Origin: Planctomycetota bacterium
Lineage (GTDB): Bacteria > Planctomycetota > UBA8742 > UBA2392
Direction: 5' to 3'
DNA: 64,000 bases
Assembly: GCA_003576915.1 (NCBI GenBank)
Contig: QEVF01000002.1
Coordinates: 1-64,000 of the forward strand
Shown: positions 37,222 to 45,509 of the stretch, in pieces
How positions within the stretch are numbered: position 1 is the first letter of the stretch
How the letters are laid out: each line of letters starts with the position of its first letter
Translations under genes and position numbers: made by a program
The notes under the pieces: generated by a model
Databases searched by the model: none
Told to the model about the DNA's origin: nothing
Seen by the model: only the letters and a program-made list of their open reading frames with translations

Positions 37222-38322
37222 TTACTGGAAAAGCTGGAACAGGAGCGAAGCGAATGTGGTGATGGGGGCCTGCTCGCGCAGGTCCTCAAAACCAGCCCTC
37301 AATGTGTTGATGCCGTTCAAGAGATCGTTGTAAAGCGTGTCGTCATTGACAATCTTGCCCAGGGTGCCTTCTCCGCGATTGGCCTTGCCGGCGATGTCCG
37401 CGACCTCGGCGAATGCCCGCCCGACTTCATCCAGGGCCTTGTCGGTTTTGCGCACGATGGACTTGGCATTTTCGGCCGTTTCTTCGTCGTTGACGGCCAT
37501 GCCGATGAGTCCTTTGCCTTCATCGATCTTGCTGGCAATGGAGCGCCCGGAACGGGAGATGGAGGCGGCGTTATCCGCCGTGTCCTCGACGCTCTTGACG
37601 GTGTTCTTCACGCGCTGGGCGAGATCGGGGTCGTTGAGCAGCAGCGCCGCCGTGCCGTCACCTTTGTTGACTTTGCTGGTGATGTCACTTATGTCGCGTG
37701 TAATGTTCTTGCCGTCCTCGCTCATGTCACGGATGTTGCGGGTGGTGGCAGCAATGTCGTCTGCCACTTTCTCGTCGTAAAGAACTGTCCCGACGGGGCC
37801 ACGGCCCGCGCGGACATCCTTGATGATGGCATTGACGTCCTTCAGCGTGTCCAGCGCGATGTCGATGCCTTGATCGATCTTGCCGATGCTGCGACTGGCC
37901 TGGGTGAAGATGTCCTCCAGAATCGTGCCCTGAATGGGCTTGCTCTCGTCCAGCTCCGGCTTGCGCGGGCTGCCGATGTTGATGGCGATGGTGCGCCCGC
38001 CAAAGGCGCTGGAAGAAATGATCTCGGCCGAGCAATCCTCCCGCAGCACGATCTTGTCGTCCAGTGTGATGGTGACCTCGACTTCACCCGTGACGCCATC
38101 GACGTACATTTTGCGGACCTGTCCCTTGGGGACTCCGCTGACCCAGACCGACGCGCTCTCTCCAAGCCCGCCCACGTGGGGGAAGCGCACCGTGTATGTC
38201 TTGTCGCGGGCATCCCACGGCATTCGAAGCTGGGCTGCACCGCCCAGAGTGACGGCAAAGTAGAGCACAACGCCGATAGCGCTGAAGAACAGCAAACCGA
38301 CGACGATGTCCCGTGATTTCAT
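37222..38322 (-). CDS. mlaD: MlaD/MCE-domain lipid-transport protein
   Basis: The 366-residue protein has an N-terminal TM anchor (about residues 7-25, IVVGLLFFSAIGVVLYFAV). An MCE domain follows (about 40-115), with VRFPHVGGLGESASVWVSGVPKGQVRKMYV. The remaining 240 residues are helical, with repeated SIGKIDQG, ISDITSKVNKGDGT and TVKSVEDTADNAASI-type segments typical of long MCE tails that form hollow helical tunnels. It would bind the MlaEF permease and pass phospholipids across the periplasm. It sits 11 nt after mlaF and 2 nt before the ccsA/hemX-type gene. Confidence 0.88.
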   Translation of the reverse strand: MKSRDIVVGLLFFSAIGVVLYFAVTLGGAAQLRMPWDARDKTYTVRFPHVGGLGESASVWVSGVPKGQVRKMYVDGVTGEVEVTITLDDKIVLREDCSAEIISSSAFGGRTIAINIGSPRKPELDESKPIQGTILEDIFTQASRSIGKIDQGIDIALDTLKDVNAIIKDVRAGRGPVGTVLYDEKVADDIAATTRNIRDMSEDGKNITRDISDITSKVNKGDGTAALLLNDPDLAQRVKNTVKSVEDTADNAASISRSGRSIASKIDEGKGLIGMAVNDEETAENAKSIVRKTDKALDEVGRAFAEVADIAGKANRGEGTLGKIVNDDTLYNDLLNGINTLRAGFEDLREQAPITTFASLLFQLFQ

Positions 38323-38333
38323 GACTTCTCCTC

Positions 38334-39626
38334 TCAGCGTCTGTCTGTGTCAGGATCTTCGGGCTGAAGTTCGGGCGCGAGGTCGTGGGGTCCCGGGCCT
38401 TTGTCCGGCAGAGCGTAGGTGCCATCCTCGCCTGTTTCCTCGGGCTCGAGGTCATCCACGACATAGCGGCCCGAAGGCGTCGTAACTGGAGCGGCCTCGA
38501 GCCTGGCTGCTGCGGCCGCCTCGCGGGCCGGTGCGAGATCTTCGCCCGCGGACAGTACCGGGGCGGCTCCCTCAACGGTCTGGGGGGCAAGTCCGTGGCG
38601 TGTCGTTTCACCGTCCTCCACAGGCAACTCGCCCAGCACGGTCTCCTCACGCGGAATGCCGCGGGCCGTCTCCTCTCCCCCGGTGCGCCCCTCAGGAGGC
38701 ACTTCGTCCAGCAGCACATAGCCCTGCATAATCGTGGTTTCCCCGGATGGTGATTCCACCCTCATGCTGGGATGGGCCAGTCCGGGCGCCCGGCCCGTTT
38801 CCAGGGCCGCCTGGCTTCGCAGGCTCAGACTGCCTTCCTTGCCGCCGGTGATGAAATGCCGCACCTCGGGCAGAGTCGTGTTGCGTATCTGCGCGGGCGT
38901 GCCGACCTGGATCATTTTGCCGTGATAGAACATCGCGATGCGGTTGGCGATGAAGTAGGCACTGTCCATGTCATGGGTAACAACGATGCTGGTCATACCC
39001 AGCTTGTCGCGCAGGGAGTTGATCAGTTTGTCGATCTCGTTGGCGATGACGGGGTCAAGGCCCGAGCTGGGTTCGTCGTAAAGCACGATTTCCGGGTCAA
39101 GGGCTATGGCCCGTGCAAGCCCGGCACGTTTCTTCATGCCGCCGGAGATCTCTGCGGGGTACTTGTCTTTGTCCTGCCACAGGTTGACCAGCTTGAGTTT
39201 TTCCTCAATGATTTGTGCTCGGGCCTTGCGCGAGAGCTTGCGGTGCTCGAGCAAGGGAAGCTCAACATTCTCGTACACGCTGAGCCATGCAATCAGCGCA
39301 CCGCTCTGGAACAGCACGCCGAACTTCTTGCGCATTTCTTCCAGTTCGCGCCCCGACATCGTGGTGATTTCCTCGCCATCGACGCGGATGCTGCCGGCGT
39401 CAGGTCGCATCAGTCCCACCAGGTGTCGGAGAGTGACGGACTTGCCTGTGCCGGAATAGCCGATGATCACGAAGGTCTCGCCGCGGCGGACTTCGAAGCT
39501 CAGGCCGTCGAGAATCTGTCTCCCGCCCAGGCGCGTGGAAACGCCGGCAAATTCCACCACGACCGGGGCAGGAGGCCCGCCGGAAGTCTGCGCTGGCTGT
39601 TGAGCCGCCTGTGCCATGGCCTGCAT
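38334..39626 (-). CDS. mlaF: MlaF-type ABC ATPase with long acidic C-terminal extension
   Basis: Residues 22-265 form a standard lipid-transport ATPase. Walker A is GYSGTGKSV (56-64), the signature is EISGGMKKRAGLARAIAL, Walker B is EIVLYDEPSSGLDP, and the H-loop is VTHDMDS. This matches MlaF/Ttg2A. The protein is 430 residues long, whereas MlaF is usually about 260-270. The extra 160 residues are acidic and disordered, with Pro, Glu, Thr and Gly, and are unlike any domain I know. It is 3 nt from mlaE and energises the MlaE permease with the MCE protein. Confidence 0.88.
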   Translation of the reverse strand: MQAMAQAAQQPAQTSGGPPAPVVVEFAGVSTRLGGRQILDGLSFEVRRGETFVIIGYSGTGKSVTLRHLVGLMRPDAGSIRVDGEEITTMSGRELEEMRKKFGVLFQSGALIAWLSVYENVELPLLEHRKLSRKARAQIIEEKLKLVNLWQDKDKYPAEISGGMKKRAGLARAIALDPEIVLYDEPSSGLDPVIANEIDKLINSLRDKLGMTSIVVTHDMDSAYFIANRIAMFYHGKMIQVGTPAQIRNTTLPEVRHFITGGKEGSLSLRSQAALETGRAPGLAHPSMRVESPSGETTIMQGYVLLDEVPPEGRTGGEETARGIPREETVLGELPVEDGETTRHGLAPQTVEGAAPVLSAGEDLAPAREAAAAARLEAAPVTTPSGRYVVDDLEPEETGEDGTYALPDKGPGPHDLAPELQPEDPDTDRR

Positions 39627-39629
39627 GCC

Positions 39630-40418
39630 TCAAACGCCCGAGATCAGCGTCTTCACGATTCTATAGAAGCTCGTGAGCAAGTAATTGAAGAACACGATCA
39701 ATGTCAGGCTGACCACCACAGTATTGCGGCTGGCCGAGCCAACGCCCACCGCGCCGCCCCGGGTGCGCATGCCGTAGCTGCATGCCACGCTGGCGGCAGC
39801 CAGGCTGAAAATGAAGCTCTTGAGCAGGCCCCAGTAGATGTCCAGCGGTTCGACACCGTTCTTGGCGTTTCGCAGGAAGTCGACCAGGGGCACGGAGAGC
39901 TGAACCCGGGCCACAAGGGCGCCGCCTGCGATGCCCACACAGGTGGCAATCACGGTCAGGATGGGTCCCATGATGGCGTAGCCGAGTACTCGCGGCATGA
40001 CCACAAAGCTGTAGGGGTTGATGCTCATGACCTCCAGGGCATCGATCTCCTCGCTGACTTGCATGGTGCCGATTTCGGCGGCCATGGATCCGCCCACACG
40101 GGCCACCAGCACGAAGGCCGTCATCCAGGGGCCCAGTTCGCGTACCATGCCCGCAGCAATGATGATGCCCACGAGGCTTGTCTGGTTGAATCGCGACAAT
40201 TCAATGCCGGTCTGCAGCGCGAAGACCATGCCTACGAGCATGAGAAAGAAGCAGGCGATCAGGAGCGACTGCACGCCAATGACGTACATCTGCGTAAACA
40301 GGGCGCCGGAGCGTTTGAAGAGGTCCGTGACATGGCCCAACGCATTGAGCAGGAGCATCAGGGTGTACCCTGTGCCCTTGAGCGCCTGCGCCGGCCAGCT
40401 TTCGGTCACCATGCTCAC
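39630..40418 (-). CDS. mlaE: MlaE-type lipid ABC transporter permease
   Basis: The 262-residue membrane protein has the MlaE/YrbE family signature regions: GIIIAAGMVRELGPWMTAFVLVARVGGSMAAEIGTM, then EEIDALEVMSINPYSFVVMPRVLGYAIMGPILTV. Several TM segments flank them. It forms the inner-membrane core of the MlaFEDB-type phospholipid transporter. ATG 40418 overlaps the end of the upstream lipoprotein gene by 4 nt. The length is normal (about 260 aa). There is no mlaB or mlaC gene in the window. Confidence 0.93.
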   Translation of the reverse strand: MSMVTESWPAQALKGTGYTLMLLLNALGHVTDLFKRSGALFTQMYVIGVQSLLIACFFLMLVGMVFALQTGIELSRFNQTSLVGIIIAAGMVRELGPWMTAFVLVARVGGSMAAEIGTMQVSEEIDALEVMSINPYSFVVMPRVLGYAIMGPILTVIATCVGIAGGALVARVQLSVPLVDFLRNAKNGVEPLDIYWGLLKSFIFSLAAASVACSYGMRTRGGAVGVGSASRNTVVVSLTLIVFFNYLLTSFYRIVKTLISGV

Positions 40419-41980
40419 GGTCGTATCTTCAGTCCCCAGAACAGTCTGGTGTAGCGGTCCTCGGGACCGTGATGGTAACCGAGCAGCCCATAGAGGAGGT
40501 TGAAATCCTCGACGTCGCCGGGCTGGGGACCATAAACATCGGGCAGCCGGTCCCTGGCCTGCTTCTCTACCGTCCAGTGAAAGAGGGGAGCGAGGCTCAG
40601 GTCAATGTGGTTAGGGTCCTGCTCATAGCTGAAGATGTTGAAGAGCAGGTTGACGGCCGTTTCCCTGGGCCCGGCGCGCACGGTGAAAATCTTGAAAAAG
40701 GGGCCGTACGTGCGGTCGAACTTGTCATCGTTGAACGGGAAAATCGACAGCATCTCGAACGTGACCGTATCGTCCACGTCCTTGCGGTACTTGAGCAGCG
40801 GCCAGACCCGAACCAGGTCGCGCGTGCGCACCGTTCCGTCGGGCTCAGGCAGGTAACGCTTGAAGTTCGCGAAGAACAGTGGAAAGACCTGATAGCGTTC
40901 TTCGCGGTACCAGGGAGTGACGTCGTCGAAGTACCAGAACAAAGGCCACAGCACCGTCAGGGCCGTGTTGCCGTTCAGCACCGAGTAATCCCAGAGCGGC
41001 CAGAGGCGGTATTGCTCAAAGTTCTTGCCCTGCGCGAAGCGGAAGACGGGCCAGAATAGGTCAAGAATCGTGGTGTCGGTGAGTTCGGCGCGGGTGTAGC
41101 TGAACATGGGGTAGTTCAGCACGAAGATCATGCTGAAGTTGAAGGTCACGGCCGTCTTCGTAAAGCCGAACAGGGGGTAGCTCAACAGGGCCTCGCGCGG
41201 ATACTTGCGGTCCATTCCGTCGCGGTCGTACCGAAACAGGGGCCAGAGTACCGTCCATCGATCAGCGACCGGAACCTGACGCTTGCCCCCGGTCACGGGG
41301 TCGTCCACCTCACGCCAGACTTCGGTCCGCGAGAAAAACGGCAGCACCCCGTAGGTGCGATAGCCCGGGCCGTAGCCCCACTTCACGATGGGAAAGGGCA
41401 GATAATAGGTCGTACGCCCCTGGCGGTGCAGCTCAACGTAAAGTGGGAACATGACGAAGCGGATCTCGTCGTTGCCGAAAACGCCCTTGAGGTTGCCGCC
41501 AAAGGGCGCCACAGCAAAGTGGGAGCCCTCAAGGGTGCTGCTGCCGCCGAATACGAGCGGGAAGAACCAGTAATCCAGCTCGCGATGTCCCGGCGCGAAG
41601 CTTACGTCGTTCCAGTAAAACACGGGAAGAAACTGGAGCTTGCGCTCCAGGCGTCCATCCCAGCCGCGCCGCTCTTTGTCCCGATAAAGTCCGATGGGGT
41701 AGAAGAACGTCTGCTCTTCAACAAAGCGCGAAGGGTCCCGCGTGTAGCTGTAAAAGGGAGCCACATTGACTTGAGTGAAGCCGTCGCCGCGCCGCGTGGT
41801 GCTGAAGAACGGTCCGGCGGCGCGGGTGCTGGTGGTGTCGGTGTAGGGGTCGTAGTCCTGGCGGAAGGCAGGCCAGGCGTAGGTACGTGAGCGCGGACCC
41901 TCCGGCACAACCGCACAGCCGCCGGCCAGGGCGACCAATGCGACCAGCAGGAATTTGGCAAGGTGTGGGCCGTTAGGCAT
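40415..41980 (-). CDS. Lipoprotein with repeated W-P-(L/V)-(F/W/L) strands
   Basis: The 521-residue protein has a lipobox ALAGGC (Cys22). The mature chain is rich in aromatic residues and repeats a W-P-L-F-type strand motif: TVLWPLFRYDRDG, DLFWPVFRFAQGK, YRLWPLWDYSV, TVLWPLFWYFDD and VRVWPLLKYRKD, with related FPLYVELHR and YFLPFPIVKWG strands. The pattern suggests a beta-rich propeller or barrel-like repeat protein. It is the first gene of the mla operon, overlapping mlaE by 4 nt, so a role in outer-membrane lipid handling is plausible but unproven. The family is unknown to me. Confidence 0.75.
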   Translation of the reverse strand: MPNGPHLAKFLLVALVALAGGCAVVPEGPRSRTYAWPAFRQDYDPYTDTTSTRAAGPFFSTTRRGDGFTQVNVAPFYSYTRDPSRFVEEQTFFYPIGLYRDKERRGWDGRLERKLQFLPVFYWNDVSFAPGHRELDYWFFPLVFGGSSTLEGSHFAVAPFGGNLKGVFGNDEIRFVMFPLYVELHRQGRTTYYLPFPIVKWGYGPGYRTYGVLPFFSRTEVWREVDDPVTGGKRQVPVADRWTVLWPLFRYDRDGMDRKYPREALLSYPLFGFTKTAVTFNFSMIFVLNYPMFSYTRAELTDTTILDLFWPVFRFAQGKNFEQYRLWPLWDYSVLNGNTALTVLWPLFWYFDDVTPWYREERYQVFPLFFANFKRYLPEPDGTVRTRDLVRVWPLLKYRKDVDDTVTFEMLSIFPFNDDKFDRTYGPFFKIFTVRAGPRETAVNLLFNIFSYEQDPNHIDLSLAPLFHWTVEKQARDRLPDVYGPQPGDVEDFNLLYGLLGYHHGPEDRYTRLFWGLKIRP

Positions 41981-42204
41981 GCAGCTCGCAGCTCAGATCT
42001 TTCCGCTTTCGGGCTTCACAGGCTCAACAAGGGCCAACTCCAAGGACCTGCGGCCAACAGCCAGGGAGTCGATGAACGACCTGGCTTCCGACCACTATCT
42101 CCAGCCGTTCGGTCCAAAGTGAATCCGGCCTGACCTCCACTTCAAGCGGCCATTCAGCCGCGTGAAATGCGCAAGCCCTATCTCAACGGCCTGCCCGAGG
42201 CAGT

Positions 42205-43221
42205 TTAGCCGGCCGCCGCCACCGTAGCCAGCGCGGGTTCGTGGCCGAGTTCCCTTTCAAAGCAGGCCTCGGTTTCGTCGAGGATCTCGTGGAACTCCTC
42301 GCGAGTGGAAACGCGGTTCATGCGAGCGCGGATGGCAGGGCTGCCCTTGACGTCGCGGATGTACCAGGTGGCGTAGCGTCGCACGACCTGGCAGGCGTGA
42401 GTTTCATTGAACGCTTCCAACAACAGCTCAAAGTGCTCGCGCAAAATTGCCAGTCGCTCGAGGGGATCAGGGGAGGGGGTGAAAACGCGCCCGTGGGACT
42501 GCATTTCGGCAATCTCCCGGAAAAGCCACGGACGCCCCCAGGCGCCGCGACCGAGCATGATTCCGTCGCAGCCGGTGTGGCGCAGAACGCGCATGGCGTC
42601 CTCAGGTTCCTTGACGTCGCCTGAAGCGATCACGGGGATACGGAGGGAGGCCTTGAGTTCACGGGTGCGCTCATGATTGGCCAAGCCCGTGTAACCCTGT
42701 TCACGCGTCCGCGGGTGTATGGTGACGCCCACGAGGCCGTGCTCCTGGGCCAGCCGCCCGATTTGCACAAAGTTCAAGTGGTTCTCGTTGACTCCCGCCC
42801 GGAACTTGACCGTGACGGGGATCTTGACGGCCTTGACCATGGCCTCGAAACACTTGGCGGCGCGCTCCGGATATGCCATCAACGCGCTGCCGGCGCCGCA
42901 CTTGCCGATCTTCGGTACCGGACAGCCCATGTTGAAGTCGATGATGTCGTAGCCCTCATCCTCGGCCATTTTGCAGGCGTCGGCCAACCACAAGGGATTG
43001 TTGCCGGCGAACTGGATGCCAATGGGCCGCTCGTCTTCGCGGAAGTACTTCAGTGTCATCATCTTCCGGTTGTGGTGAAGGAAGCTCTCCACCTTCAACA
43101 TCTCCACATAGACAAGTCCGGCACCGTATCGCTTGCAAAGCAGCCGATAAGCGCGATTGGAGATGCCGCACATGGGAGCGGCTACGAGGTTGTTGCGAAG
43201 TTGAAGGGTTCCAAGTTGCAT
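42205..43221 (-). CDS. tRNA-dihydrouridine synthase (Dus family, DusB-like)
   Basis: Dus enzymes reduce uridine to dihydrouridine in the tRNA D-loop with FMN and NADPH. The product (338 residues from ATG 43221; ATG 43227 is also possible) has NLVAAPMCGISNRAYRLLCKRYGAGLVYVEML. FNMGCPVPKIGKCGAGSALM carries the FMN-binding MGCP and the catalytic Cys, VKFRAGVNENH and HPRTREQGYTG follow, and IASGDVKEPEDAMRVLRHTGCDGIMLGRGAWGRPWLF is the phosphate-binding site. The AGGG near the start favours the later ATG. Its exact specificity (A, B or C) was not resolved. Confidence 0.92.
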   Translation of the reverse strand: MQLGTLQLRNNLVAAPMCGISNRAYRLLCKRYGAGLVYVEMLKVESFLHHNRKMMTLKYFREDERPIGIQFAGNNPLWLADACKMAEDEGYDIIDFNMGCPVPKIGKCGAGSALMAYPERAAKCFEAMVKAVKIPVTVKFRAGVNENHLNFVQIGRLAQEHGLVGVTIHPRTREQGYTGLANHERTRELKASLRIPVIASGDVKEPEDAMRVLRHTGCDGIMLGRGAWGRPWLFREIAEMQSHGRVFTPSPDPLERLAILREHFELLLEAFNETHACQVVRRYATWYIRDVKGSPAIRARMNRVSTREEFHEILDETEACFERELGHEPALATVAAAG

Positions 43222-43338
43222 GTCCATCCCTGAATCGAGCCACAAATTATGCAGGGGTAGCCACTTGCGGTCAATCCAGGGCCACTGCAATTTCGTACAA
43301 AAAGTTGGAACACGGGCGGGGTCCATGGCGTAGAATAG

Positions 43339-43358
43339 GGGGCCCACTTGTGGGTCCC
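43339..43358 (+). other. Leader hairpin upstream of the PDZ protein gene
   Basis: GGGGCCCA (43339-43346) pairs with TGGGTCCC (43351-43358), with one G-T wobble and a CTTG loop, followed by TT. It lies about 52 nt before ATG 43411. It could be a 5' leader structure or a weak terminator; nothing identifies a riboswitch. Confidence 0.35.
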
Positions 43359-43410
43359 TTGCCGGTTGGGGCTGAGGTTCAACAGGCCGGGGTAGACCAG
43401 GGAGACCAAC

Positions 43411-44994
43411 ATGAAGCTGCTTTCATTGATGCTGGCGACGTCGAGTTTGCTGGGAGCGGGTGCATTGGGCGCGGCCACTGCCGGGCAGCCAGCGCTCTAC
43501 CTGCTGGGTGAAGAGCCTGTGCGCGTGCATATTGAGGGCGGAAAGAAGCAGGTTGAGGTGACAACCTCCGGTACCCGCGTGACGGTGCAGGATGGGGCCC
43601 GCATGGTTCAGTTTGAGAAGAGCGCCGCCGGAGGGATCAGCGTGCGCATCACTCAAGGTTCCGAGATCGAGTGCCGTGAATTCGAGAGCGAAGCCGCCCT
43701 CGAGAAGGCCGACGCTGCTTTGTTTGAACTGTTTGCCGGCAAGGGCTTTGCTGTGCGCGTATTTGGCGAGTCCGCTCCGGCTGAGCGCGACGCCCATGCC
43801 GGAAGCGCGCCGGAGTACCGCGGCGGCAGTGAGCGCATGCTGGAGTTCAGGGCCGGGGTCGAGGCCATGCGCCGCAACATGGAGGATCTGGCAAGGGCGC
43901 TGGCGGCCGGTGATCTGAGCGAGGAGGAAGTCAACCGCCTTTCCAAGGAAGCGCGCGAACGGCTCGAGCGCGACCTGCAGCGACTGGAAGAGCGCGAGCG
44001 CGAAAATCGCAAGGAGCGCGACGTCCAGGATCGCAAGGACGAAGACCTCAGCATTACGCAGGACCGCTACATGGCCAGCCTGAGGGCTTTGGAAAGGTCC
44101 TTGCTCGAGCGTATTTCGGCCATGCGGGGCGGCGCAGAATCCGACATGCTGCGTGCCTTTGACGACATCGCCGGCAAGATCAAGGATACCTACGCCGACC
44201 TCAAGGACACTGTGCTGGACGGCAAGCCGGCGCTGTGGTCCGAGGCGCTGTCCAAGGGGCGCAAGTTCTTCGATGAGTACTCTGCCCAGCTTGACGCCTG
44301 GAACAAGAAGGGCCAGGAGCCCGGCCAAGTCGCCAATCCCTACGAAGATATGCGCTCGACTCAGCGCCAGTTGTTGAGGCGTGTGAAGAATCTGCGCAAG
44401 CCCGGCGGAGACAAGTTCGAGAGCATCCTCGACAATTATGAGGACAAGATCAAGGACACCTACGCCGATCTGTTCGACAAGCTCGAGGACGAGGGCAAGC
44501 GCGCTTACAAGACGGTGGCGGAGTTCCACATGAAGTTTGCAGCGCAGATGGTGGCTGACCTTGAGAAGGTCGAGCGCCAGATCGCAGAACTGAAGCAGCC
44601 GCAGCGGCGCGAAGACACTGAACCTCGTGAGGTGGAGCCGCAGCCTGAAAAGCCGGAGTGGAGGGACAGCGAGTCGCCGGAGCGTGACATCAACCTTCCT
44701 CCCGGCGAGCAGGCTGACATCGTGGCGGGGGTGCGTGTGGCGCGGCTTGCACCTTTGGTCAAGAAGCACATGAATCTCGAGCACGGCCTGTCGGTCAATG
44801 AGATCGTGGATCCCGACGGCCTGCTGGCCGTAACGGGGTTGGAGGTTTACGACATCATTCTGGAGTTCAATGGAAACAAGATTGACACGCGAGATGGCCT
44901 GCGCCAGTTGTGCAAGGACATCAAGCGCGGCGATGAGTACCGCGTCGTGATTTTGCGTGACGGCAAGAAGAAGGTGCTGGAAGGCAAGCGCTAG
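43411..44994 (+). CDS. Secreted coiled-coil protein with C-terminal PDZ domain
   Basis: The 527-residue protein has a signal peptide (MKLLSLMLATSSLLGAGALGA). A beta-rich segment (about 25-100) is followed by a long coiled coil rich in Glu/Arg (about 130-235), and a helical region in which KIKDTYADL occurs twice, at residues 255-263 and 349-357 approximately. The last 90 residues form a PDZ domain (VAGVRVARLAPLVKKHMNLEHGLSVNEIV... GLEVYDIILEFNGNKIDTRDGL...YRVVILRDGKKKVLEG). No protease motif is present, so it is probably a periplasmic adaptor or scaffold. A terminator follows at 45017. Confidence 0.72.
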   Translation: MKLLSLMLATSSLLGAGALGAATAGQPALYLLGEEPVRVHIEGGKKQVEVTTSGTRVTVQDGARMVQFEKSAAGGISVRITQGSEIECREFESEAALEKADAALFELFAGKGFAVRVFGESAPAERDAHAGSAPEYRGGSERMLEFRAGVEAMRRNMEDLARALAAGDLSEEEVNRLSKEARERLERDLQRLEERERENRKERDVQDRKDEDLSITQDRYMASLRALERSLLERISAMRGGAESDMLRAFDDIAGKIKDTYADLKDTVLDGKPALWSEALSKGRKFFDEYSAQLDAWNKKGQEPGQVANPYEDMRSTQRQLLRRVKNLRKPGGDKFESILDNYEDKIKDTYADLFDKLEDEGKRAYKTVAEFHMKFAAQMVADLEKVERQIAELKQPQRREDTEPREVEPQPEKPEWRDSESPERDINLPPGEQADIVAGVRVARLAPLVKKHMNLEHGLSVNEIVDPDGLLAVTGLEVYDIILEFNGNKIDTRDGLRQLCKDIKRGDEYRVVILRDGKKKVLEGKR

Positions 44995-45016
44995 ACCTGT
45001 GGCAGACCTGCCATGG

Positions 45017-45047
45017 CGCGACGGCTCCGGCCGTCGCGTCTTCTTTG
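45017..45047 (+). terminator. Hairpin terminator after the PDZ gene
   Basis: CGCGACGGC (45017-45025) pairs perfectly with GCCGTCGCG (45030-45038) around TCCG, followed by TCTTCTTTG. It lies 22 nt after the stop codon of the PDZ protein gene. Confidence 0.75.
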
Positions 45048-45213
45048 TCACAGAGCAACCCCCGGTGGGGACAGTTTTTGAATTGCGGGGACAACCTCGC
45101 AAGCGCCGTCCAAGCAACGGCCTGTGGCAAGTGCGGCTGCGGCCGCCCTGGACGCGAGTTGACCTCCCTTGACAGAGTCTTAAACCAACGAGGTCCACTC
45201 GCGAGGCCAAGCC

Positions 45214-45435
45214 ATGGATGCCGCGACACTCAACGCGTTTTGCGCCGTCAAGGAACTGACGTTCGTGGAAACGGTCGTGCGTTCCGGAACGAAGGGTGCT
45301 TGGTTTGAGGATCGCAAGCGCGTTCGCAAGTTCTTCGCTGAGAGCGAAGTCAACGAGGCGGTGCGGCGCATGAGTCCGATTCCGCCCCTGTTCATGACAC
45401 GCAAGTCCCCTGACGCCAAGGCGCCCGCGGCATAG
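45214..45435 (+). CDS. Small hypothetical protein (73 aa)
   Basis: The ORF encodes a 73-residue basic protein with a mixed helical pattern (TFVETVVRSGTKGAWFEDRKRVRKFFAESEVNEAVRRM). It starts with ATG 45214 in a 515-nt interval between a terminator and the MFS gene. The ribosome-binding site is weak, no homologous family is recognised, and the gene is short, so coding status is only moderately supported by the frame's GC-rich third positions and the absence of any other gene here. Confidence 0.45.
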   Translation: MDAATLNAFCAVKELTFVETVVRSGTKGAWFEDRKRVRKFFAESEVNEAVRRMSPIPPLFMTRKSPDAKAPAA

Positions 45436-45509
45436 TTTGGCTCTGGCCCCGGGACTTGAGACAAGCTCGCCGCTTGCGCGTGCGTTGACGGCTCGCCACA
45501 CTTCGAGCC

